This document shows positions 1 through 8,574 of a stretch of 64,000 nucleotides of DNA, piece after piece (the first letter of the stretch is position 1; every line of letters starts with the position of its first letter). The notes below the pieces were generated by a model. That model was not told where the DNA came from and ran no database searches. It saw only the letters and a list, made by a program, of their open reading frames with translations. This DNA comes from Moritella dasanensis ArB 0140 (lineage in GTDB: Bacteria; Pseudomonadota; Gammaproteobacteria; Enterobacterales; Moritellaceae): positions 62,001 through 126,000 of the forward strand of contig NZ_AKXQ01000001.1 of assembly GCF_000276805.1 (NCBI RefSeq), written 5' to 3'. Made by a program: the position numbers and the translations under genes.

Positions 1-1
1 T

Positions 2-763
2 CGACCTCCTTATTGGGAAGGTGCGTTAGCGGGTGAGCGTACTCTTAAAGGTATGCGTCCTCTCGCGGTATTGGGTGACAATATTACCACTGACCATTTA
101 TCGCCTTCTAACGCCATTATGCTTGATAGTGCAGCGGGTGCGTATTTAGATAAAATGGGTTTACCGGAAGTTGATTTTAACTCGTACGCGACTCACCGTG
201 GCGATCACTTGACGGCGCAGCGAGCTACCTTTGCTAATCCGAAATTGAACAATGAAATGGTGTTAGAAAACGGTCAAGTTAAACAAGGCTCATTAGCGCG
301 TATCGAACCAGAAGGCACGGTGACTCGTATGTGGGAAGCGATTGAAACCTACATGGCGCGTAAACAACCACTGATTATCGTCGCAGGTGCAGATTATGGT
401 CAAGGGTCTTCACGTGATTGGGCGGCGAAAGGCGTTCGTCTCGCGGGTGTAGAAGCGATTGTTGCAGAAGGCTTTGAGCGTATTCACCGTACTAACTTGG
501 TGGGTATGGGGGTATTACCGCTTGAATTCAAAGTGGGGGAAAGCCGTAAGACCTATGCGATTGATGGCAGTGAAACCTTTGATGTTATCGGTGAACCAAC
601 GCCTGGATGTGCATTGACGTTAATCATTAATCGTGCAAATGGTGACATGGTTGAAGTGCCTGTTACTTGTCGTCTAGATACCGCAGAAGAAGTGTCTATC
701 TACAGCGCGGGTGGTGTATTGCAACGCTTTGCACAGGACTTCCTTGAATCAAGTGAAGCCTAA
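2..763 (+). CDS. acnD: AcnD, Fe/S-dependent 2-methylisocitrate dehydratase (C-terminal part, cut by window start)
   Basis: This is the carboxy-terminal quarter of an aconitase-superfamily enzyme. The reading frame is open from base 2, so the gene starts outside the window and the ATG at 53 is internal. The swivel domain is recognisable: a GDNITTDHLSPSNAI stretch near 75-120 and the GADYGQGSSRDWAAKG substrate-binding loop near 386-433. AcnD converts 2-methylcitrate to 2-methylaconitate in the propionate-degrading methylcitrate cycle. The assignment to AcnD rather than AcnA rests on prpF following 34 bases later, since acnD and prpF work as a pair replacing PrpD. Complete AcnD proteins are about 860-870 residues. 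Confidence 0.93.
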   Translation, partial: RPPYWEGALAGERTLKGMRPLAVLGDNITTDHLSPSNAIMLDSAAGAYLDKMGLPEVDFNSYATHRGDHLTAQRATFANPKLNNEMVLENGQVKQGSLARIEPEGTVTRMWEAIETYMARKQPLIIVAGADYGQGSSRDWAAKGVRLAGVEAIVAEGFERIHRTNLVGMGVLPLEFKVGESRKTYAIDGSETFDVIGEPTPGCALTLIINRANGDMVEVPVTCRLDTAEEVSIYSAGGVLQRFAQDFLESSEA

Positions 764-797
764 TGAGGAATTCGATACATGATGGGGAACAGGATAC

Positions 798-2021
798 ATG
801 ATAATAAATAGTAGAGCGTATTTACCACAGCTTAAGATCCCTGCTACTTATATGCGTGGTGGCACCAGTAAAGGCGTGTTCTTTAACCTGCTGGACTTAC
901 CCGAGGCTGCGCAAGTCGCTGGGTCTGCACGAGATGCGTTATTGCTGCGGGTGATTGGCAGTCCGGATCCTTATGGCAAACAAACCGATGGTATGGGCGG
1001 GGCAACCTCAAGTACCAGTAAAACAGTGATCGTATCGGCAACCGATAAAGCCGATCATGATGTCGATTATCTGTTTGGTCAGGTATCGATTGATAAACCA
1101 TTTGTTGATTGGAGCGGCAACTGTGGCAATTTGTCTGCTGCTGTGGGCTCTTTTGCGATTACCAGTGGTTTGGTTGATGTGAGCCGCATTCCAGAAAACG
1201 GCATTGCTATTGTCCGTATTTGGCAAGCTAATATTGGCAAAACCATTATTGCCCATGTGCCGATGACAAATGGCTTGGTGCAAGAAACCGGTGACTTTGA
1301 GTTGGATGGCGTCACATTTCCTGCCGCGGAAGTGCTGGTAGAATTTATGCATCCTGCAGATGGTGAAGGAACCTGTTCCACAACTAATAATCTGTTCCCG
1401 ACTGGTAATTTGATTGATGACTTGGTTGTGCCTGAATCTGTCGTTGCTGGTGGACAGTTAAAAGCGACGATGATTAACGCTGGTATACCGACTATTTTCA
1501 TTAATGCCGAAGATGTGGGTTACACAGGTTCAGAGTTGCAAGAGGCGATTAATAACGATATTAAAGCGCTGGCTATGTTTGAAGCTATCCGTGCCTATGG
1601 CGCGGTAAAAATGGGCTTAATTACTGATATTTCAGAAGCTGAACAGCGTCAACATACACCTAAAGTTGCGTTTGTGGCTAAGCCTGCTGATTATATATCC
1701 TCAAGTGATAAGCGTATTGCCGCTAGCGATATTGATTTATCCGTGCGGGCTTTATCTATGGGTAAACTACATCACGCGATGATGGGCACGGCAGCTGTTG
1801 CGATTGGTGCTGCAGCTGCAGTACCTGGCACACTCGTTAATTTGGCGGCGGGTGGCGGTAACCGTGATTCGGTCAATTTCGGCCACCCGTCGGGGACATT
1901 ACGGGTGGGCGCACAAGCAAGTGAAGTGGATGGTCAATGGACCGTTACTAAAGCCAGCATGAGCCGCAGCGCACGTATTTTAATGGAAGGTTGGGTGCGT
2001 ATTCCAGCGGATAACGGTTAA
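798..2021 (+). CDS. prpF: PrpF, 2-methylaconitate cis-trans isomerase
   Basis: PrpF isomerises the 2-methylaconitate made by AcnD so that aconitase can hydrate it to 2-methylisocitrate. The 407-residue product covers the full PrpF/DUF453 family (usually about 390-400). The N-terminal motif YMRGGTSKGVFF and the segment DGMGGATSSTSK are present. Lys75 and Cys109 (in SGNCGNL) line up with Lys73 and Cys107 proposed as catalytic in the Shewanella enzyme. The start at 798 has an AGGA a few bases upstream, 34 bases after acnD, so the two are very probably cotranscribed. No terminator is visible between them. Confidence 0.95.
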   Translation: MIINSRAYLPQLKIPATYMRGGTSKGVFFNLLDLPEAAQVAGSARDALLLRVIGSPDPYGKQTDGMGGATSSTSKTVIVSATDKADHDVDYLFGQVSIDKPFVDWSGNCGNLSAAVGSFAITSGLVDVSRIPENGIAIVRIWQANIGKTIIAHVPMTNGLVQETGDFELDGVTFPAAEVLVEFMHPADGEGTCSTTNNLFPTGNLIDDLVVPESVVAGGQLKATMINAGIPTIFINAEDVGYTGSELQEAINNDIKALAMFEAIRAYGAVKMGLITDISEAEQRQHTPKVAFVAKPADYISSSDKRIAASDIDLSVRALSMGKLHHAMMGTAAVAIGAAAAVPGTLVNLAAGGGNRDSVNFGHPSGTLRVGAQASEVDGQWTVTKASMSRSARILMEGWVRIPADNG

Positions 2022-2147
2022 TAAGTTTCTTTGTTAATAACAATTAGCTCATAACACCAAACTAATCAAACCAGTTGTTAGAATAATTGGATTAATGGTG
2101 AGATGTCGTTATATTGTCAGCCTATTCACATCTAGGCTGATTCTATA

Positions 2148-2570
2148 ATGGTAAAGGTAATTACATTGTTACTCATGAGTGCGTGCAGTTTTACTGCTAT
2201 GGCGACCTCTGTAGACTGCGATAAAGCGATTAATACATTAGAAATTAATTACTGCGCTAAAGTAGAATTAGACAAAGCTGAAGCTGAAATGGAGCGCTAT
2301 CTAGATAAAAGTATTGCCCAACATACCGAGGATACCGATGTTGTAGAGTCGATCAACATCGCACAATCGGCATGGCAATCGTATAGTAAATCACAGTGTG
2401 ATTCGGTTTTTACTATGTTCCGGGATGGTTCAATGCGGGTGATGATGACGTTAAGCTGTCGGACTAAGCTTACGCAACAACGTACTCATCAACTTTGGTC
2501 ACAGTACTTAACGTATATTGACAGTGCAGAACCGGTATTACCCGAACCAGCGGTGTTAGATATCAGCTAG
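2148..2570 (+). CDS. LprI/DUF1311-family periplasmic protein
   Basis: A 140-residue exported protein. The first 19 residues form a signal peptide ending TAMA, and the mature part has the DUF1311 (lysozyme inhibitor LprI-like) pattern: an early CDKAINTLEINYCA segment with paired cysteines, a long charged helix, a W-x-x-Y-x-x-x-x-C segment and a later cysteine in TLSCRTKLTQQR. Family members are small helical, disulfide-bonded periplasmic proteins, some of which inhibit lysozyme; the actual role here is not shown. The gene stands alone between prpF and a hairpin terminator at 2590. Confidence 0.75.
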   Translation: MVKVITLLLMSACSFTAMATSVDCDKAINTLEINYCAKVELDKAEAEMERYLDKSIAQHTEDTDVVESINIAQSAWQSYSKSQCDSVFTMFRDGSMRVMMTLSCRTKLTQQRTHQLWSQYLTYIDSAEPVLPEPAVLDIS

Positions 2571-2589
2571 CTTATACGCGTATCCAACA

Positions 2590-2628
2590 GGGCTATCAAC
2601 GACATCCTCGATAGCCCCGTCTTTTCTT
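2590..2628 (+). terminator. Rho-independent terminator after the LprI-like gene
   Basis: An 8-bp stem GGGCTATC/GATAGCCC with a 12-base loop is followed by the T-rich tract GTCTTTTCTT. It lies 20 bases after the stop codon. Confidence 0.8.
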
Positions 2629-3066
2629 CCTGTTATTCTGCTTTCTATTTCTTTCCCTATCTCAACCTCAACCTCTATCTCTGTCACTAGTGTGGTATTG
2701 AAGTGCGTGTTTTTGTATTACGCATATTGCAATGTGTACGTCGCGACATGCATTGCAAATTGCGAATTAGACAGCCGGAATCACGCTAATTTATCGTTTT
2801 TTGATACCATTCATTATGAACCATCTTAGTTTTAATTATTCACGATAATATAAATAACCTTATTAAACAAATGCTTGATGTATCCTCTAGTCCTTTCTTA
2901 ACATTTAATGTATTCGTATTTTCAGTTGGCGTAAACCTTGCAATATTGTCATTAAGTGCAGGTTTAAAGTGTAATTAAAAACTGTAATGAAAGGTTGGTT
3001 TGCGTGACGTTATAAATGCTGTACTTACCTTGTTCCTACTCAAGTTTGCCAAGAGGATATAGCGTA
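2629..3066. other. Intergenic stretch between LprI-like gene and lipoprotein operon
   Basis: About 440 bases without a supportable gene. The sequence is AT-rich in its right half and presumably carries the promoter of the lipoprotein/LruC operon, but no clear -35/-10 pair with correct spacing could be fixed. A ribosome binding site AGAGGA at 3052-3057 belongs to the ATG at 3067. Confidence 0.4.
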
Positions 3067-3534
3067 ATGGGTAATCTAAGTCGATTGATAATACAGGGTA
3101 GTACTGTCTTGATGATGATGGTCTTGATGGGGTGTTCTGAGCAAGGTGGTTCACCGAGTTCATCAGGTTCCTCGAGTGCCCCCACTCCCGATGTAGAACC
3201 AGATCCGATTCTTCAGTCAGCGAGTACGTTTGACGAACTTGTCATTGAAGATGGTTTTACGTTTGATATGCAAAGAACGGTGAGTATTGATATCTCTTTT
3301 AGTCAGAAGCAAGGATTCACGGAAATTTCAATTTTTTCAGCAACAGATCCGGATACCAATATGCCGATCAATCTGTTGGAAAAAGCAGAACTCTACAATG
3401 CAGTGAAATTCTCGACGTCATTACCAGTCCCCAGCTATACCGAATCAATGGTCGTGGTTATTAATGGCGATAGTTATGCCGAGCTTGAACTGCCTATCGA
3501 CGACACTAATCATATTCTCTATCTAGTTGAGTAA
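3067..3534 (+). CDS. Small lipoprotein encoded upstream of the LruC protein
   Basis: A 155-residue protein that begins with a lipoprotein signal peptide: hydrophobic segment LMMMVLMGC with the lipobox cysteine near residue 23, then a Ser/Pro-rich linker. The start at 3067 is preferred over an ATG at 3016 because it has AGAGGA nine bases upstream and puts the signal peptide at the N-terminus. The mature part (about 110 residues) looks beta-rich and contains no family I recognise. It ends 6 bases before the LruC-domain gene, so the two are likely one operon and may act together at the cell surface. Proteins of this sort are often annotated only as hypothetical. Confidence 0.7.
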   Translation: MGNLSRLIIQGSTVLMMMVLMGCSEQGGSPSSSGSSSAPTPDVEPDPILQSASTFDELVIEDGFTFDMQRTVSIDISFSQKQGFTEISIFSATDPDTNMPINLLEKAELYNAVKFSTSLPVPSYTESMVVVINGDSYAELELPIDDTNHILYLVE

Positions 3535-3540
3535 ACGCTT

Positions 3541-6150
3541 ATGCTTAATTTAAAAAAAAATTCAGACGTGCTGTTATTCATCTTGTTGTTAATGACTAGC
3601 GTATGGACTGTTTCTGTTAATGCTGATCCACTACTACAAAGTCAGCTTGCGAACGGTTCGACTAAATCATTTGCGAATTTTGGTTCTGCAGTCGCTGTTA
3701 CGGATTCTTTTACTGCTGTTGGCACACCGGGAAAACAGAGTGATCATGGTGAAGCTTGTATTTTTTTTCGTCAGCAATCAACTTGGACGATGACGCATTG
3801 TCTAAACCCTGTTTCAGATACGCAGTCAACAATCAAACAGTTCGGTCGTGCTGTTGCAGCATCAGAGCAAAGCGTCATTATCGCGGCTAGGCATCAAGGT
3901 GGGCAGACGGGGGCTGTGTATATTTTCAGTTATGACAATGGCGCCTGGAGTCAGCAGGGGGAATTGACCAAACCAGGGAAAGTGATTAACAATTTTTTTG
4001 GTCAATCAGTGAGTATATCAGGCGATCTTGCCGCCATTGGTTCTCCAGGCGGTGCCAATGATGATGGCGCTGTTTATGTTTATAAACGCACCGCTTCTAA
4101 TTGGATATTAAACATCACCATCACACCTGATTCTGAGGTTCGAAGTAAAAAGTTTGGGTCCGCAGTGAGCATATCTGAAGGTTACTTGATCATTGGCGAT
4201 GGTGAGTCTGGTAAAACTAAAGAAGGCTCTGCTTATATTTATAAATATGATGACTATGACGATATCTGGACTAAACAAGCCACACTCAAAGGCGGTTTAG
4301 TTACGCGTAGTGCCAAGTACGCATCTTCAGTCGCTATTTCTAAGGATTACGCGATTGTTGGCGCGCCTTTAGAAAATGATCTCCATGTGAGAAACGCTAC
4401 TTCAAAAGGTGCTGTATACATATATAAACGCAAAGATAATGTATGGACTAACCAAGCCAAGTTAACCGCTAATAATGGACTTGCGGCTGATCAATTTGGT
4501 AACTCCGTCGCGATTGTTGGCGACAATATTGTCACTGGCGCTGAAAATAGTAATTCATCATCAGGTAAAGCGGTATTGTTTAAGCTTGTTGATGATGTGT
4601 GGTTAGAGCAATTTTCATTTACAGCTGCCGATGGCGCTGCACAGGGCTCTACACAAGAAAATTTTGGCCATGCAGTAGGTCTTTCTGCAAGTTATGTCAC
4701 GATTGGTGCATATAATAAAAAGATTAAAAAAAGTGTCCCTGGTGAGGTGTATGTCTACGCATTAAATGAGCAAACGCAAGTTTCGCAAGCTGAAATCGAT
4801 TTGGAAAATACCTTGGCAACACTGGATAATCCAGCAGCAGAAGCGATTGTAAACCCAAATGATCTTGATGGCGATGGCTTAACGAATAGTGATGAAACGA
4901 ATATCCTCAATACCTCACCGACGGATGCTGATAGTGATAATGACGGCTTAACTGATTTTGAAGAAGTGACTATTTACGGTTCGGATCCGCTGTTAAGTGA
5001 TACCGACCAAGATACCTTGACGGATTTAGAAGAAGTTATATTTTATAATTCAGATCCTACGTTATCAGACACCGATGGTGATGGGTTTTCAGATGAAATG
5101 GAGGTTAACACCCTTAAAACAAACCCTGGATTGGTTGATTCCGATGGCGACGGGCTATCTGATGCAGTTGAAGTGAATGAATTAGCCACAAACCCATCAC
5201 TGGCCGATACCGATGGCGATGGTTTGACAGATAATGAGGAGCTAAATTTGCACCTTACCGATCCACTTGATGCAGACAGTGACAATGATACTTTTAGTGA
5301 TGGTCTAGAAGTTAATAAATATGATACTGCGCCGTTAGAAGTCGCCGACGTACCTGAACCCTTAGTTACCAGCACAACTTATTCACCTGCAGATAACCAA
5401 ATGGGCACAATGGCGTTTGAAGATTTTTGGCCCAACAAAGGTGACTATGATTTTAATGATGTGGTGATTAATTATAATGCCACAGAGACCAAAGTGGATG
5501 GGCAAATAAGTAAATTGATCCTCAAATTACAACCCGTTGCGCGGGGGGCGTCTTATAAAAATGCACTGCAGGTAAGTATTAATACACCCATTACCAATAT
5601 TGCATCCGCAACCATGGGGAAACATTCCAATACAGTGCCATTAACACCGATTGAAGATGGTAATCAGACCATGTTTGTTATTATCGATGATATCGAAACA
5701 GCGTTACCGTCGCCAAGTGGCTTTGAGTTTGCTAATACAGAGTCTAATAGCCCTAAAGTCACTGGTGCTATGTTCACTCTGACCATAAACTTAAAAAATC
5801 CGGTGGATGAAAATACATTTGGTTCAGCACCTTACAATACCTTTATTTCACGTAAGCTCGGAAATGGTGAAGTTATTGAGGTACATTTCCCCGGTTATCG
5901 ACCGACTAAGTATGCATCTAAAAGGAAGTTTGGTACTGGCTATGATGATACCGACAAAGGCACGGACAAATATTACCAAACGAAAGATAACTTACCTTGG
6001 GCGATGCTCATTCCGCAAATATGGGAACATCCAAAAGAGAAAGTCGATTTATCTGAGGATTATCCTGAAATATTGGATTGGGCTTCAAGCCGTGGTAAGA
6101 ATAAAAAAGATTGGTATAAGAATAAAAAAGGTAAAGGTAACGGCAAATAA
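3541..6150 (+). CDS. Large exported FG-GAP / thrombospondin type-3 / LruC-domain protein
   Basis: An 869-residue secreted protein. It opens with a signal peptide ending near VNA (residue 29). Residues about 35-420 hold seven or so repeats with the FG-GAP character (FG.SVAIS..YAIVGAP, followed by GAVYIYKR), which fold as a beta-propeller and bind calcium. Residues about 440-605 are thrombospondin type-3 repeats, seen as successive DxDxDGLxDxEE units. From about residue 614 comes the LruC domain, marked by MAFEDFWPNKGDYDFNDVVINY. The tail is lysine-rich and lacks a sorting signal. LruC proteins occur in Leptospira and many marine bacteria; their function is unsettled. The weak ribosome site and 6-base gap suggest translational coupling with the lipoprotein upstream. 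Confidence 0.85.
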   Translation: MLNLKKNSDVLLFILLLMTSVWTVSVNADPLLQSQLANGSTKSFANFGSAVAVTDSFTAVGTPGKQSDHGEACIFFRQQSTWTMTHCLNPVSDTQSTIKQFGRAVAASEQSVIIAARHQGGQTGAVYIFSYDNGAWSQQGELTKPGKVINNFFGQSVSISGDLAAIGSPGGANDDGAVYVYKRTASNWILNITITPDSEVRSKKFGSAVSISEGYLIIGDGESGKTKEGSAYIYKYDDYDDIWTKQATLKGGLVTRSAKYASSVAISKDYAIVGAPLENDLHVRNATSKGAVYIYKRKDNVWTNQAKLTANNGLAADQFGNSVAIVGDNIVTGAENSNSSSGKAVLFKLVDDVWLEQFSFTAADGAAQGSTQENFGHAVGLSASYVTIGAYNKKIKKSVPGEVYVYALNEQTQVSQAEIDLENTLATLDNPAAEAIVNPNDLDGDGLTNSDETNILNTSPTDADSDNDGLTDFEEVTIYGSDPLLSDTDQDTLTDLEEVIFYNSDPTLSDTDGDGFSDEMEVNTLKTNPGLVDSDGDGLSDAVEVNELATNPSLADTDGDGLTDNEELNLHLTDPLDADSDNDTFSDGLEVNKYDTAPLEVADVPEPLVTSTTYSPADNQMGTMAFEDFWPNKGDYDFNDVVINYNATETKVDGQISKLILKLQPVARGASYKNALQVSINTPITNIASATMGKHSNTVPLTPIEDGNQTMFVIIDDIETALPSPSGFEFANTESNSPKVTGAMFTLTINLKNPVDENTFGSAPYNTFISRKLGNGEVIEVHFPGYRPTKYASKRKFGTGYDDTDKGTDKYYQTKDNLPWAMLIPQIWEHPKEKVDLSEDYPEILDWASSRGKNKKDWYKNKKGKGNGK

Positions 6151-6182
6151 CGTCAGCGTTCTGAACTAATAGCGTTAAACTA

Positions 6183-6220
6183 AATCAGGGTATCCAAGCA
6201 TATTGGGTACCCTGATTTTT
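6183..6220 (+). terminator. Rho-independent terminator after the LruC gene, probably bidirectional
   Basis: A perfect 10-bp stem AATCAGGGTA/TACCCTGATT with an internal loop that can pair further, followed by T-rich sequence. It sits between the plus-strand LruC gene and the minus-strand small transporter-associated gene, so it can serve both. Confidence 0.85.
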
Positions 6221-6222
6221 AT

Positions 6223-6345
6223 TTAAATAATATCACGCTCTTCGCGTTTAGCTTCTGCCATGTCTTTAAAAAAAGCGCGGACTATCACGAACAGCACTGC
6301 AGCTGAAATGACTGGCCATATCAAAATATAGAGTGATAACATCAT
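6223..6345 (-). CDS. 40-residue membrane protein, putative small subunit of the adjacent symporter
   Basis: A short gene below usual size cut-offs. It encodes a 40-residue protein beginning MM, with one hydrophobic segment (about residues 4-25, YILIWPVISAAVLFVIV) and a charged C-terminus (KDMAEAKREERD). An AGGAG lies 5-6 bases before the start, stronger than many ribosome sites here. It follows the symporter gene by 34 bases on the same strand. Such 40-45-residue proteins encoded directly next to sodium:solute symporters are a described but uncharacterised family ('putative transporter small subunit'). It may be a stabilising or regulatory subunit in the inner membrane; that role is inference. 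Confidence 0.75.
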   Translation of the reverse strand: MMLSLYILIWPVISAAVLFVIVRAFFKDMAEAKREERDII

Positions 6346-6379
6346 ATTGTGCTCCTAGCTATTAATTATTAAATAGTTA

Positions 6380-8011
6380 TTAATCATCAAAGTGTTGAAT
6401 ACGTTCATGGATCAGCGCAAAGTCAAAGCGTTCGTTACTTGCAAGGCTAACCGCAGTACAAATTATAGTACTTGCTCCGTAGGCAACAAGAGAGCCGAGC
6501 AACACTGTGTAGTCACGTAAAAAATCGTGGAAATAGTAAGCGCATAACACACCTACAATCGATCCTGCGATAAGCGCTACGTTGCGATTTGTAAAGCCGA
6601 AGAACATCAAACCAATGACAGTACCACCACCGACAGCAGCAATGAACTCTAAGCTTGAAGCCCAGGCTCCCACAAGTGCGATCCATTCAAAACGAACTAA
6701 GCAAAATAGAATTAAACCACCAAGTACGGCGCTTAAGAACGCGCGATTGGTGACTCTGTCCCAGTAACAACTGGCGATAACAGGGAACACAAGCGTCCCC
6801 CATAATGCCCCGACGAATACCAACATCACTAGAATGTCGAGTGAGAAACTTGCTAGTATTAAGCCAAGCGCTGTCGCGATAATCATGGTTATACGGCCCA
6901 ACAGTAGCATCTTCTTATTATCGATCTTACCTTTGGCTAAATTTTTAGCATAGATATCAGTCATGACAATGGCAGACAGCGCAGACAAATCTGAGTCAGC
7001 CGTTGAAGACAGTGAGCCAATAACTAAGATAAACAGCATGCCTATCGCAACAGGAGGCAGGTAGGCAGAAGCAACTTGGGGAATAAGGTTGTTTAAATCA
7101 CCTTCATACGGCGTCATGCCCATGAATAATGCCATCATACCAAGCATACCTAAACCGATGACTATTGAGCCATAGCCTAGTGTCGCGGTAATAAATGACG
7201 ATTTAATCAAGTCTTGGCGTACTGCGAAAAGTCGCTGAGCAATGGTTTGATTACCAATACCGTAGGCAAGAACAGCGACAAAAAATGGTGCGCCTTGTTC
7301 TAACATGGCTTTAGTCGAGAAAAAATCGGCCTGTTCAGCAGTGATTATATTGAAGCCTTGTGATAGTGCTTCTGAACCGCCCATGTTGAAATAAATCCAA
7401 GGGATCAGCACAATCGCAACGAGCATCATCGCCACAACTTGTGCAAAGTCGGTTAGGATCGAAGCCCTAAAACCTGACCATAAGGTATAAGATAAAACAC
7501 CAACACCGGCAATCATTACACCGGTTTCAAAAGACAGTGGTGTAAGTACAGACACTAACGCGCCCGCTGCGGTGAAGTTAACCATTAGGCTAATGATGCT
7601 GCCAACTAAGTTTGAAATCGCTAAGATAAGCTGACTTGATGTTCCGTGCCTTGCTTGCATTATTTCTGCCAAGGTACGTGCTCTAGGGGCTAGTTCACGG
7701 AAACGTTGGCCGTAGGGATAGATAAACAATATCATCAAAGCTCCCCAAAATCCGTAGTGCAAAGATCCGGATAAGCCATATTGGTAGCCTGAGCTTGCCG
7801 CGCCGTAAAAAGAAGCCGCCCAAATCCAGGTTGCTGTCATACTTGCTGCTGCTATTCCAAATCCGACTGCGCCATTGGCAACCATATAACCGTCGACACT
7901 ATCAGATTTTTTTGAAGCTAAGGTTGAGAAGAGGAATGTAAGGCCGTAAAAACCGACTAAGAGAATAAGAGTAGTACTGGTTGAAAATTGGTAAAACACA
8001 GGGTCTAACAT
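6380..8011 (-). CDS. Sodium:solute symporter (SSS family)
   Basis: A 543-residue polytopic inner-membrane protein with about 13-14 hydrophobic segments and SSS-family character: TMTATWIWAASFYGAASSGY near residue 60, the SGFRASILTDFAQ segment near 185 and SLSSTADSDLSALSAI near 335. It resembles the urea/proline-like branch of the family, but the substrate cannot be read from sequence. Uptake is presumably sodium-driven, which suits a marine organism. The start at 8011 is an ATG with AAGGAGAC-like sequence upstream. It forms an operon with the 40-residue protein immediately downstream. Confidence 0.85.
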   Translation of the reverse strand: MLDPVFYQFSTSTTLILLVGFYGLTFLFSTLASKKSDSVDGYMVANGAVGFGIAAASMTATWIWAASFYGAASSGYQYGLSGSLHYGFWGALMILFIYPYGQRFRELAPRARTLAEIMQARHGTSSQLILAISNLVGSIISLMVNFTAAGALVSVLTPLSFETGVMIAGVGVLSYTLWSGFRASILTDFAQVVAMMLVAIVLIPWIYFNMGGSEALSQGFNIITAEQADFFSTKAMLEQGAPFFVAVLAYGIGNQTIAQRLFAVRQDLIKSSFITATLGYGSIVIGLGMLGMMALFMGMTPYEGDLNNLIPQVASAYLPPVAIGMLFILVIGSLSSTADSDLSALSAIVMTDIYAKNLAKGKIDNKKMLLLGRITMIIATALGLILASFSLDILVMLVFVGALWGTLVFPVIASCYWDRVTNRAFLSAVLGGLILFCLVRFEWIALVGAWASSLEFIAAVGGGTVIGLMFFGFTNRNVALIAGSIVGVLCAYYFHDFLRDYTVLLGSLVAYGASTIICTAVSLASNERFDFALIHERIQHFDD

Positions 8012-8172
8012 AGGTCTCCTTGGGGTTATTGTTGTGGCGATATTTCAAATGTGCGGGATAAGAACAATGGCATGCCCTATTGGTTGACTCTGCACGATTG
8101 CTATTCACATTAGAGATAGTCGCCGCGCGCCACTATACATGATCCTCAGTATAAAAGGAGATTGACTGGAAA

Positions 8173-8188
8173 TGAGATCTTGATCACG
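8173..8188. promoter_or_regulatory. CRP-like binding sequence
   Basis: TGAGA-N6-TCACG differs from the CRP consensus TGTGA-N6-TCACA at one base in each half. It lies about 165 bases upstream of the symporter start and about 60 bases upstream of the candidate -10 at 8239. Only a by-eye match. Confidence 0.3.
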
Positions 8189-8238
8189 ATTTTAACGCCG
8201 TCGATTTAATACGATTTAGGTGTATTTCACAGTGTTAC

Positions 8239-8244
8239 TATAAT
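8239..8244 (+). promoter_or_regulatory. Candidate -10 box (TATAAT)
   Basis: A consensus TATAAT with a weak -35 (TTTAGG, 18-base spacer) that would start a transcript near 8251. The transcript would include the small frame at 8287 and end at the terminator at 8424. Confidence 0.4.
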
Positions 8245-8286
8245 CAACGTAAGTGTCTACAATGCGATATAGATAAGGAAGTTTAG

Positions 8287-8367
8287 ATGCACATTAGCCA
8301 ATTCTCAGCATCACTCAATGGTATGTTTGTCGCCAAGGACGTTTTTCAATCTCGTGGTATATTGTAG
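8287..8367 (+). CDS. Possible 26-residue small protein or leader peptide
   Basis: An ATG preceded by AAGGAAG at about 6-base spacing opens 26 codons ending in TAG. The product has no recognisable family or membrane segment. It lies inside a self-contained unit: TATAAT at 8239, terminator at 8424. It could be a small protein, a leader peptide, or an accidental frame within a small RNA; sequence alone does not decide. Confidence 0.35.
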   Translation: MHISQFSASLNGMFVAKDVFQSRGIL

Positions 8368-8423
8368 ATACGCTACATCAGAATAGATCTTTTGCAGCAG
8401 AGTCTTGTTATTTCAGAGCCCTG

Positions 8424-8457
8424 CGCTGTTTTAGTTATCTAAAGCAGCGTTTTTATT
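8424..8457 (+). terminator. Strong intrinsic terminator of a short orphan transcript
   Basis: An 11-bp stem CGCTGTTTTAG/CTAAAGCAGCG (one T-G pair), a four-base loop TTAT and the tail TTTTTATTT. No annotated gene ends just upstream, so it should terminate the unit that starts near 8251. Confidence 0.75.
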
Positions 8458-8574
8458 TGAATATAACGCCAGCTACTTATATCACTTTAGTTATGCTTGG
8501 TATTGTCGATCATCCCTTTGTAATATATATTATTTCTTATCGTTAGACGTTAAATTTCAAGAAGCGAGATTACA

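Larger units (their letters stand above)
8012..8574. other. Intergenic region holding the symporter promoter and a separate short plus-strand unit
   Basis: The left part lies upstream of the minus-strand symporter gene and contains a CRP-like sequence at 8173-8188. The right part holds a candidate -10 box at 8239, a 26-codon frame with a good ribosome site at 8287 and an intrinsic terminator at 8424. See the separate entries. Nothing further was recognised between 8458 and the GNAT gene. Confidence 0.5.

Noticed and set aside
1008-1501. Overlapping minus-strand frames inside prpF
   Set aside because: They lie fully inside a well-conserved gene and encode nothing recognisable.
5043-5375. Minus-strand frame of 110 codons opposite the TSP3 repeats
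   Set aside because: It is low-complexity serine-rich sequence produced by reading the D/G repeat codons backwards; the plus strand is clearly coding.
8462-8551. attC-like site before the first GNAT gene (TAACG ... CGTTAGAC)
   Set aside because: Only five bases of the arms can pair, the inner boxes are absent and no matching copies occur between the other small genes.
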